64,000 nt of DNA from the NCBI GenBank assembly GCA_029378245.1, contig JARKIF010000017.1:1178001-1242000 (forward strand). The letters are read 5' to 3'. Below, piece by piece: positions 55,679 to 64,000 of the stretch; position 1 is the stretch's first letter; each line of letters opens with the position of its first letter. This DNA is from Roridomyces roridus. Its lineage: Eukaryota > Basidiomycota > Agaricomycetes > Agaricales > Mycenaceae. Both the position numbers and the translations under genes were made by a program. Below the pieces are notes generated by a model that was given only the letters and a program-made list of their open reading frames with translations, ran no database searches and had not been told where the DNA came from.

Positions 55679-58600
55679 ATGGACCCGGAGCCCTACCCTT
55701 GTCAGGGCGAAACCAGTGACGGAGACGAATGCGACTGCGAAGGTTTTGCACCGAGACAAAAGGAGACAAAAATCTGCCGCAAATGCCTACACTCAAAACG
55801 TCAACACCCAAGGCCCGATGATGTATGTGCTCTAAACCTACTATAGAAATCAACCAACTCGAAACAACAAGACTAGATGAGTCTCGATACAGACGAATCT
55901 ATATCTAAACAACCCAATCACGAAGCTCCGGGGCGAGTGACAACTATATTGACAGCAGGCGAAGGCGAGTATAAGTCCCTAGTACAGGGCCTTATGAAAG
56001 GTTGTAGGGAATACTGTGATATTGTCTCGAAATGAGTGGTCGAGTTTTGTATTGCGAATCAAGATCCTTGATATGAACCAAGAATGACAATTCTAAAGCG
56101 TTTTTGTAGATTTTAAGCTTCTCAGCTGAACACAAAAGATGTATAAAGGTTTGGCTAAAAGCCGGGTTGCACAAAGCGAGGTATTTGGGTCTCTCGATCC
56201 CTTTTACACTGGTATCCGAGGACGACAGCGACCGATACAACACGGATTTCGTAAATTCCCACAATTCCTGAACCAATTCCTGACACTGAACACACAACCA
56301 GACCCTAACTGACACACAAACCGTACCAAGCCGTAGCAAGCCTTCCAAAGCTGCCACTGAGCTGAAACCCTAATCACAATCCAACTTGCACTCGAACCAA
56401 ACTATGCTTCAAACTCGATTCACACAACGGGAGCCAACAAAACAACAATTTAGATTTTCAAGGGCGATTGCTTATTCTACGCAATGCACCTTCGAAAGCC
56501 TCGGACAAATCCCGTAGTCGCAGCTGGTAGCTTGCTAGTGGGGGAAGTATCCGCTGCCCTCTTGGGTAACACTCTATCTACTTTATACATGTCCGGGAAT
56601 CATATGATAGTACAAATGAATGGTGCAATAATGATGAATCTCCCACGTATCCTGAATAGAAACGACCTGATTGGTTGATCTGGCACTGGTGCTCAGTCAG
56701 CCAGAGCGCCAAGCCATGATTCAGCATGTTATCTCGTGATTCCATCGCTGATCCATGACTCGGACAGTTTGGATATCTTGTATCCCTTCTTCCCCTCCAG
56801 AGTATGGCCTCAAAATGTATTCCCACGCATTGTAGGTCTCGAACGATACCCATATCTCCCACTCTTGGTCTCGGATACCAGCAGATACTTGACTAAAAGT
56901 CCGTATCCGAGCCGGAATCCACTTGTTCCGGCTACTACGTCACTTCCATCGGACCCGTCTCGGCGGTCTGCTCATGTTTCAGGTCATTCGGCCGACTTGC
57001 CCATCATTCTGTGAACTCCCGAACCTCCGAATTGCACTTGCACCAAGGTTCGAACTGCTGACAATCGTACAACGGTTAAGAACTGTTTAATTGGTGTATC
57101 CCATTGGTAAGGCAGGTATCCACACCTCCTACATGTTTCGGAGTGAGTCCATCAGTCGTATCCAGGTAAATACCCTTCAACCTGTATAGTACTCTAAAGT
57201 ATCCACCGTACTGACTGTCTCTGGGCTCGACATCAGCTCTCGTATTGAGATCATATAGTATGGAAACCACATCTGAAATCGTGCAAAAAGCGTGCTTTCA
57301 AGGGCAGTCAAATTCCATGCTCATCACCGAATCGACAGAGAGTATTGGGAGCATCTTCTCCCAAGTCGTCCAAGAGAGGAAGGGTGAGCTCGGAGCAGCG
57401 CTCTTTGAAAAAGCGAAGAATGAATCGCTGGGGGGTATGCGACGGGAAGGAGGAAAATCTAGCAAAGAAAAAGTGAATCTTGTTGGTTTTGTTCATCGCA
57501 ATTGACTCACCAATCACGCAGAGGGACAAGAAGTCCAGTAAGAAACCCACACAGCCCTCGCGCGAGCCGGTCTCGAGTAGAAAACCCGCCCAGCGCCCCC
57601 CGCGCGAGCCGGTCTTGACATTCAAGTTTGAAAGTGTCGTGATTCTACCCGACGGACTGAAACGTATAAAACGAGTGAGTTTATCGCAGGTAACATAGTG
57701 CAATACACTAACCACGGTGCAGGATGGGGAGGTCACGCTTGGGCTTCTCAACGATGCGATTCGTTCAAAGGCTGAGATACAGACCCTCGTTAACACAGGC
57801 TTGCCTATCGCGGGGAGTTGGAGATTCCACTTACAGCAACACACGACGACGTCGTCGACCTCCTCTCCCAACATTTGCCCAAACCCATGGAATATCTCGA
57901 GAGCAAGGGCCCAACGATCTTCAGGGACGCCAGCGGGGCTGAGATTATGAGGGGTCCCCAGTGGGTCATACTCACTCGTGCACGCCAACGGCTGGCAGTG
58001 GTGCCGGTGCCACACCCGCAGGGGCTCGACTTGCGGAACAACCGTGTTTCGATAAACGGTACTGAAGAGCGCTTCATCTACATCGGTATGTCAACCAGAT
58101 TGTGCGGTACAGGACCTACTCATTCCTCTGAAGCCTCGCGAGACCCGATTCCCGGAGAAGAAAGAACGTCTTGGCGAACCCCGGAGGCCTTCGCCTTCAT
58201 TGCGCACGGATCTCCATCCGAGGTCGAATCCGAGACCGAGGACGCTCCCAAGCCAAAGGGAGGTAAGAACAAAGGGAAGAAAAAGAGAGGAAGTCGGAAG
58301 CGAGAAGCCTCGGATGACAGCGAAGAAGAAGACAGCCGGCCGCCAGGCAAACGTCGGGGTAAGTGCAAGAGTGATAAGTGGCTGCGTTGATCATTTACAC
58401 TCTCTCTTTAGCAACCGAACAACGGGTGTTCAGCATGAAGTTCCCCTCCATCCTTACGGATGAGCTTGCCAACGAGATGGACAACGATCAAGACCTGGCG
58501 GGTACCCTCGACGAGCTTGGCTACGGTTTTGGCCCCGATTTGAGCGCCAGCCATGCCGCCACAGCTCCGAGTCCCTTCTCACTGTTCGGGGATGAATCAT

Positions 58601-58866
58601 CCGCCTCCCACTTTGAATACTCGACCTTCGATGACGCGGCCATCGACAACTTTGGACTCGGGTCCTCGAGCAAGTCCATCCACCGCTCATCTGCCCAAGC
58701 CAGTTCGAGCCGGCGCTTCCCTCGCCTCACTGCTCCTTCTTTCATCGACTCTGCTCCCATCGACCTGACCCGCTCACCGTCCCCGGCTGTGGACGCAACG
58801 CGTGCTGTAACCCCCGAGCGCGCCGTAACCCCCGTGAACCTGGCCTCCCTGATCCCCGCTGTCTAA
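55679..58866 (+). pseudogene. Agaricomycete hypothetical family member, degraded
   Basis: The first exon, ATG 55679, encodes a Cys/His zinc-like module (CQGETSDGDECDCEGF, ETKICRKCLHSKRQHP). A splice near 55.83-55.88 kb gives VTTILTAGEGEYKSLVQGLM and then a stop at about 56.03 kb. After 1.2 kb without related sequence, further exons show SIFSQVVQERKGELGAALFE, TFKFESVVILPDGLKR, DGEVTLGLLNDAIRSK, then (in another frame from about 57.80 kb) HDDVVDLLSQHLPKPMEYLE, GPQWVILTRARQRLAVVP and a Lys/Glu-rich low-complexity stretch. An acidic Ser-rich tail ends at 58866. I recall this order (Cys-His module, basic linker, LP-CGL-like core) from multicopy proteins of unknown function in mushrooms. The frame slip at about 57.80 kb and the interior gap suggest decay, though the tail is open. 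Confidence 0.5.
56035..57244. other. 1.2 kb gap inside the degraded gene
   Basis: A+T-richer sequence with no recognised domain and no clear terminal inverted repeats. It may be an insertion or a very degraded exon region of the surrounding gene. Confidence 0.35.
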
Positions 58867-59359
58867 TACTCCCCCGTAGGGTACAAATATCAGACGGGAC
58901 GCGGAGGCAAGCCAATCCATAAATTTTTCTAATCGCACGTTTGAGACCAGCCCGGTCGCTGTGGTCTTAGTACCAAGGACTCTTATACCATCTCGCTACA
59001 CTTGGCGGTCACCGCCCTTGTCTACCAGTCCCATACATGAATCCTCCTCCACACTCCTTACCATCTGCCGTCTTTATAAGACATCCACGTTCCTTACCAT
59101 CTGCGGTCGTTGTACAGAACTTACTCCCTCCCACTTTACATAATATCCGTACTTCTCTGCATGCCTGGTGCACGGGATAGATTCAATGACATTGAGTCAT
59201 CCATTTAATTATAGCAATACTCGGTGAATGTCCGTGGTCATAAGACGTGCAGTAGGTGAGAAAAGCACTACAGAAAGGGAACAATGACGCCGTGCTACAA
59301 AGTAGCAGAAGTCTTGAGCGTTGACATCATAACACCTCCGGGCTCCATCCGAGTCCATC
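58867..59359. other. Intergenic, no gene seen
   Basis: Includes two near copies of TTCCTTACCATCTGC (about 59055-59105). It is the 3' flank of the RPN1 relic. Confidence 0.4.
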
Positions 59360-61221
59360 GCTCCGTTCACCAACTTCCTATCCTTCTTCTCGTCCTCCTT
59401 CTCTTTCACGACAGCGTGCGCCAGTTGTCGATCAACAAGCCGAGCGTTGTTGGTCCCGGCAGTGACAGGCCCATACGTAGCAAAAATTGTGTCGAGGGCG
59501 AGCGAAAGATCATTGTCGTGGTTGTACTTGGACAGAGTATCCAGGATGGAAAGCTTGAGATTTGAAATGCTAACGAGGCCGGGATTTCCTGATCACCGGT
59601 TGACCGTAGTTCATCTGCATAAAAGGGTCAGAAACGGATGAGAATTGGGCTGCAGACCTACCAGGGAGTTGCCGTATTGACTCAGCACCGATATCCTCGC
59701 CCATCGAGATCAAGGCAACAGCGAAAACAGCAAAGGACTGGAAGGTGTCGTCCTGCTTTAGCTCCGGCTTCGGCTCCTCCTTGGCTCCGTCAGCCGATAC
59801 TGGGGCCGCTGGAGCCGCCACGGGTTCTTCCTTCTTATCCTTCTTCTCGTCCTCTTTCTCCTTCAAGACAATGTGGTCATCACAATGGTGCAGCATCGTC
59901 TGCACCTTGAGAACATCCCCAGTGCCCGCAAAAGCGCAGGGGATGACGATAATCTGGGCCGTCTTGGAGATGGGGTGGTCGGTAGCCTTCAACGTCTCGA
60001 TAGTCGTGTCCGACGTGTCTTGTAGACCTGTACAAGAAACATGAGCAACCGAGTAAAATCAATAGACATCAACTGACCGAGATATAAAAGCCCCAAGCCC
60101 ACCGCCATTACCCATCCATTTCTCATCGAGACCTCCGTCCGTCGTTCCGCCTTCTCCATGATCGTCTGCAGGATGGTGCTCGTGATCTCGCCATTCTCGC
60201 TTCCTACGAATATGAAGCCGAGGGCGAGAGTTGCAAGACTAGCAGCCTCCATCGAGACATCGTCAGAGATGTGTGGGATCAGAAGCTGCAGGAGATCCTC
60301 CCGGTGCGAACCAGCGTACGCCATTCCCAGACCCATGATGGCGCTGGTCTTGAGCGGCACAGACTTGTTGTCGACGTACTCGCCGATAAGACCTTTGGCA
60401 ACGTCGGCCTCAGTGCGCACCCCGCTACTGAGAATACCCGTGGCAAGAAGCGCGCCGGCCTTCATGTATTCCTCGGCCGAGTATGTATATTTGTCGATGT
60501 GACTCAGACCAAGGTCAGTGTCCCAAAGTAAACTCAGACCGAGCGAAGCAGTGGCGCTCATCATGCCTAAAGAAAATCAGTTGTGAACTGGGTTTTAAAA
60601 AGTCAACGTACCGTGGTCCTTGTTCTTGTAAACCCAGCTGTTGCCTCCTCGGCCTCGACCATCAGCTTGTCGTTGCCAAATCCGGCGTTGACGAAGGTCC
60701 CCGCAAGATTGCCCCGTGCAGAATCCACGTTCGCCAAAGCGTTCGGTCCTATGCAAACATCAAATCACCAACTTGGCTGTAAATTGGACGACATACCTGT
60801 GTTCTCCAGATGTGTCTTGTACACGTCCTCGAGGCTCTTGGGATCGGTGACCCCCAGCTCCTTGTCAAAGTCACGGAAATGGCCGCTTAGTCGCGTGTTG
60901 CTCAGACATTCCCGCAAGTCCTCGGGGAATTCATCCTCAATGACGATTTCCTCTTCAGGGTTTTCGGACGGAGCACGCAGCCACTCGATGGGTATTTGGG
61001 TACGAGCAAACAAGAACGCCAGTTGCCGCTTCATTAATCTACAAAGAAATTGAGCCACATTGAAACGCATCATGCTTCAAAACATACGGGTTGGCAGGCG
61101 CCTTGAAATCTTCCCGAATCAGAGTAACATCGCCCAGCCTTATTGCCAGGGACAGAGCTTCGGGGAATTTGTGGTGCTTTACATATATCGAGTGGGCGGT
61201 CCGGAGGAAAGAGACGTCGTC

Positions 61222-61228
61222 GGGGGGT
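61222..61228. repeat. 7-bp target duplication, left copy
   Basis: GGGGGGT, repeated at 62284-62290. Removing one copy and the insertion restores a continuous Leu-Leu-Pro-Pro-Pro-Asp-Asp reading in RPN1. Confidence 0.85.
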
Positions 61229-62283
61229 TACGGTAGGCGGGAAGACCGAGGTTCGATTTTGATATCAGGTCTGGCATGTCACAAGTTGGTGCCGAGGTTC
61301 AACTCTGGGTGGGCCATAGTATCCATATATCTAGGACAAAAACATGTTTAAAAGCTAGTCTCTCGCAGACAGACAACTGACGATACTAGTAGCCCGATCA
61401 ATGACATCAATTTCGCAGTTGGGTTATGTTCCACACAGTATACTTATGCCCCAGCTCCTAGGCCCGCCGGGGACGTCCCACTACTTTTCAGCCAATACGA
61501 ATATAATGTTGGATTTTGGCCGGAAGGGTACGTCGCTAAGGTCGGGAATTTAGTGTCGTACAAAGGTGTGTGCCAGCAATTTCTGTTCAAATTGATTGAT
61601 AGAGGTTGAATCCCTAGTGCACGATTTCGGCCGTCATTTTGCTGGACTAGATAATCCCCCCGCTCTCATCGTTTTTGCTCGCCCGTAGCTTGAATTGAAT
61701 CCATTCCCAGATGATCTGGTACTTGTTGGGTACTTGAGCATATCCGGCGTCACTCTTAGACTCTTGTGCCGATTTTCTTCATAGTTTTCTGGAACCCTCA
61801 TTTATGTGTGGCCACTCTTAATTGGTCTAACACACATTGTTAGCTTCAAGGTGTTTACAAGAATCCGTCGCTCCGACCCACAGCGCGCCAGACACTATTC
61901 TTTCTATCTGCACACCTCTGCGACTGGGCATATGAGCACTGCCATTGTGCAAAGTTAGTCTTGTATAGCTACAGTTATATGCCCAATATGATTTCACTTG
62001 ACTTTCTCGATGATTGAGGACATTCTGCGTGAATTTGCCGAAGGGTAACAACTAGGATTCGGATAGATTGCCTGCAATCTCAGTTCGTACTCCGATCGAC
62101 ATCGAGGTTCCGGAGGTAATTACCACCACTCCACCAAAATGAGCATACTCCCTTGACTGCCCGGGGCCCACCTATTCAGGCTACTACCAAGCGCAGATAA
62201 AAGAAACGCACGAGCCAGACTCGAACCTCGGAAGATCTGTGACCCGAAATTGAAATTGAACCTCGGTCTTCCCGCCTACCGTA
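61229..62283. mobile_element. 1,055-bp TIR element inserted in an RPN1 exon
   Basis: The ends are inverted copies beginning TACGGTAGGCGGGAAGACCG then AGGTTC, about 26 bp plus an imperfect extension. CGAGGTTC recurs inside both ends (for example about 61245, 61293, complement of 62230, and 62101). The flanks are exact 7-bp GGGGGGT copies. No frame longer than about 75 codons, hence non-autonomous. A 7-bp duplication with TACGG ends does not fit a superfamily I can name. Confidence 0.88.
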
Positions 62284-62290
62284 GGGGGGT
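62284..62290. repeat. 7-bp target duplication, right copy
   Basis: An exact second copy of GGGGGGT directly outside the right inverted repeat. Confidence 0.85.
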
Positions 62291-63306
62291 GGCAGAAGAT
62301 TTACGCCGCTAGTTCGGAGGTCAGCGACAATAGTATCAGACGAATATACAACTTACCGAATCATGTACTGGCACACGCGGCTGTACGTGTTTTCGTCCAC
62401 CAAATCAACAATTTCATTGACAATTTCCAGTTCTTCCAGCAAATCGACGGCATCAGGCTCTGCGTTGTGGCCTATCAAGAACACGGCGCAATCCTTGGCA
62501 AGGGCGCGGAGATCCTCGATGGTTCCCGGAAGTTGCAGCTGGGCCGGCGCGTCATCCTTGCCAGCTTCTGCCGCTGACTGGTCCGCGTCGCCTTGCTCAC
62601 GGTAGGCAAACTCGTCTCCGAGCTCCGCGGCAAGGTGACGGACATACTCGTGTCCCCAGGTACCAGGGTCAGCGAGAGGAGAGTTGGCTGGTCTGAGAGA
62701 CGCAGACAGAAGACGGTAACGAAGCGTTCCACGGGGTTGCGTGTCCGAGTAAGTCATGGCCAAGACCGAGAGAATGTCCGCAAAAAGGGACTGGAAGCGT
62801 GTCAGAGGATGAATTGTGCAAACCAAGTCAACGCACCTTGTCCTCGGAAGCTGGCCACGTCTCGTACAGCGCCTGGAGATCGGGGTAAAGCGGCCGGAGG
62901 AACTTGAGTGGTTTTGGAACGGAGGTCATGGAGGACAGTCGAGGTTCTTATGAGGGTCCGGAGAGTCTCCAAGGCAGGTCTGTACAGGCCGGTGTTGGAC
63001 TCCTGCAAGACATTTAATGGAAACGATCCAAGTCAGGACGCGTACACACCTTTAGACGCTCTGCAAGCATCTCGAGCTCGTTCCTGAGCTGCAGATCCTC
63101 TTCAGACTAGATATGCATGCCTTGGTGAGCAATTCTCTGTGAAAAGAGTAGTGGACGCACGAGTTCCTCGCCTTCGCCCTCCTTCGCATCCTTGCCATCG
63201 GGTTTTTTGTCCTTGCCGTCCTTTGTGAGCTTGGAGGAGCCTTCTTCAAACGCGCGTACTGCGGGATGCCAGAGATCAGAGTGTGAGAGCGAGTGATGAT
63301 CATTGA

Positions 63307-64000
63307 TCATTGTGCGCCCGACTCCCGATGCCCGACCCGTTAGTATGGATACAAAATAATGGGATAGTGGTGGGATAGCCCAGGATCTCAAAATAATGTG
63401 TGGTTTGCAACTCGGAAAAAATAAAACTGGCAGATATAAAATATATATGTTTGGTCTGATTAAATGACCAACTTGAACAGCATACCGCTCCGGCAGGCAG
63501 ACTTGGAATCGAAGATACAAATAAGTAAGACGTTCAAGTACCACTTGATACATTGTGCAAGAAGTAAATAAGTACAACAGAGTCAAAAAATATATGAAGC
63601 TCGTGTTAGCTCGTGTGGCGTTGGATGCGAAGATGGGTCCGTCGACAGCGATAAAATCATAAAAGGCACAAAATTTCCAGTGAGCCAGGAACCGGTGTTT
63701 GACGGACGGGCGGAGAGCTGATCTGGGTGTGGAGCAGAGGAATGAAAGGATTTTGAGAAAAGCAGGTCTGGAGTGTTTCCCGAATAATGATGTTTCGTAG
63801 CCGGACGCTGCGACGTCGACGCAGTTACATAAACAAAAGGGGTGGCAGCGACTCGGAGGTGGTGTATGTAGAGCCCAGATTTCGAACCAATCAGTCCGTG
63901 AGTACCAGGCGAACCGGAAGAATGGTACAGATTTTGTGTTGGGGCCAGTAAACAAAGTATTCAGGAATCCGACGGCATGGGAATTGAACATTGAAGATGG
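63307..64000. other. Upstream of the RPN1 relic, no confident gene
   Basis: A long minus-strand frame here continues out of the RPN1 first exon but lacks recognised domains and is low in coding character. A dispersed repeat lies at 63452-63487. Confidence 0.45.
63452..63487 (-). repeat. Dispersed repeat, copy B
   Basis: On the minus strand it reads CAAGTTGGTCATTTAATCAG then ACCA, as at 49564-49597; the preceding GTATGCTGTT is similar to CTATGCCGTG there. Confidence 0.65.

Larger units (their letters stand above)
59360..63306 (-). pseudogene. RPN1: 26S proteasome regulatory subunit RPN1, broken copy
   Basis: RPN1 is the ubiquitin-receptor scaffold of the proteasome base (PSMD2 in animals). 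Recognisable parts in order: KDAKEGEGEELSEEDLQLRN, ERLK (63.1 kb); [20 protein letters not shown] (62.87 kb); LFADILSVLAMTYSDTQPRG; HNAEPDAVDLLEELEIV; CQYMIR-type splice and LLPPPDDVSFLRTAHSIYV; KAPANPLMKRQLAFLFART; then PC repeats GLSLLWDTDLGLSHIDKYTY, KAGALLATGILSSGVRTEAD, SVPLKTSAIMGLGMAYAGSH and IVIPCAFAGTGDVLKVQTML. Lesions: a frameshift before the MTSVPKPL motif (about 62935); a 1,055-bp transposon in the LLPPPDDV exon; a one-base loss before WVYKNKDHG (about 60645); a frame change after YGQPVIRKS (about 59580); and truncation after AGTNNARL, with the C-terminal domain missing. Splice sites are well conserved, so the copy was once a normal gene. An essential protein, so an intact copy must exist elsewhere. 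Confidence 0.93.

Noticed and set aside
63107..63991. Minus-strand frame of 294 codons
   Set aside because: Only its last part corresponds to RPN1 exon 1; the rest has no domain and overlaps a dispersed repeat.

Overview
The window looks like part of the genome of a mushroom-forming basidiomycete (Agaricomycetes); the genus cannot be read from the sequence. The basis is: genes split by many short GT-AG introns of about 45-60 bp; families typical of such genomes (a DUF4470/MYND protein, other MYND-finger proteins, F-box/LRR and F-box proteins, a BTB protein, a laccase, a CAP10-type glycosyltransferase); and a high load of transposons and gene relics. There is no bacterial-style operon structure. 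Gene models were read by eye from conserved motifs and splice signals, so exon edges are approximate.

Layout. 1-2.8 kb: no confident gene. 2.85-8.69 kb: a complete Mutator-like DNA transposon (9-bp target duplication, long terminal inverted repeats, one multi-exon DDE transposase gene). 9.5-9.85 kb: an intronless hydrophobin with class II cysteine spacing, unexpected in a basidiomycete. 13.6-16.4 kb: three adjoining relics (GH47 alpha-mannosidase, a Cys-rich secreted-protein-like fragment, and an ACC deaminase/D-cysteine desulfhydrase that has lost its PLP lysine and an internal block). 17.5-22.6 kb: a Copia LTR retrotransposon with nearly identical LTRs and a 5-bp duplication but a broken pol. 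23-30 kb: two MITE-like elements, two MYND-finger genes and an F-box/LRR gene. 30.5-33.4 kb: a complete laccase. 34.2 kb: a tRNA-His with an intron. 35-40 kb: an intact F-box gene, an inverted degenerate paralogue, and a 5'-truncated F-box/LRR relic abutting a 51-bp inverted repeat. 40.1-43.8 kb: a large DUF4470/MYND protein. 44.3-47.0 kb: diverged repeats carrying tRNA T-arm/B-box-like motifs around an intact zinc-type oxidoreductase. 47-49.4 kb: CAP10 glycosyltransferase. 51-52 kb: BTB protein. 52.3-53.6 kb: a non-autonomous element with terminal inverted repeats, ending 65 bp before an intact integrase-core (DDE) gene at 53.7-55.5 kb. 55.7-58.9 kb: a degraded member of an Agaricomycete hypothetical family. 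59.3-63.3 kb: a multiply broken copy of the 26S proteasome subunit RPN1 with a 1,055-bp transposon in a coding exon (7-bp target duplication).

Overall this is an accessory, transposon-rich region. Apparently functional host genes (laccase, oxidoreductase, glycosyltransferase, BTB, F-box, MYND, tRNA, hydrophobin) lie between mobile elements and decaying gene copies. I see no single pathway linking them. The points most worth checking are the class II-type hydrophobin, the RPN1 copy with its unclassified insertion, the integrase-core gene with the element abutting it, and the block of relics at 13.6-16.4 kb.
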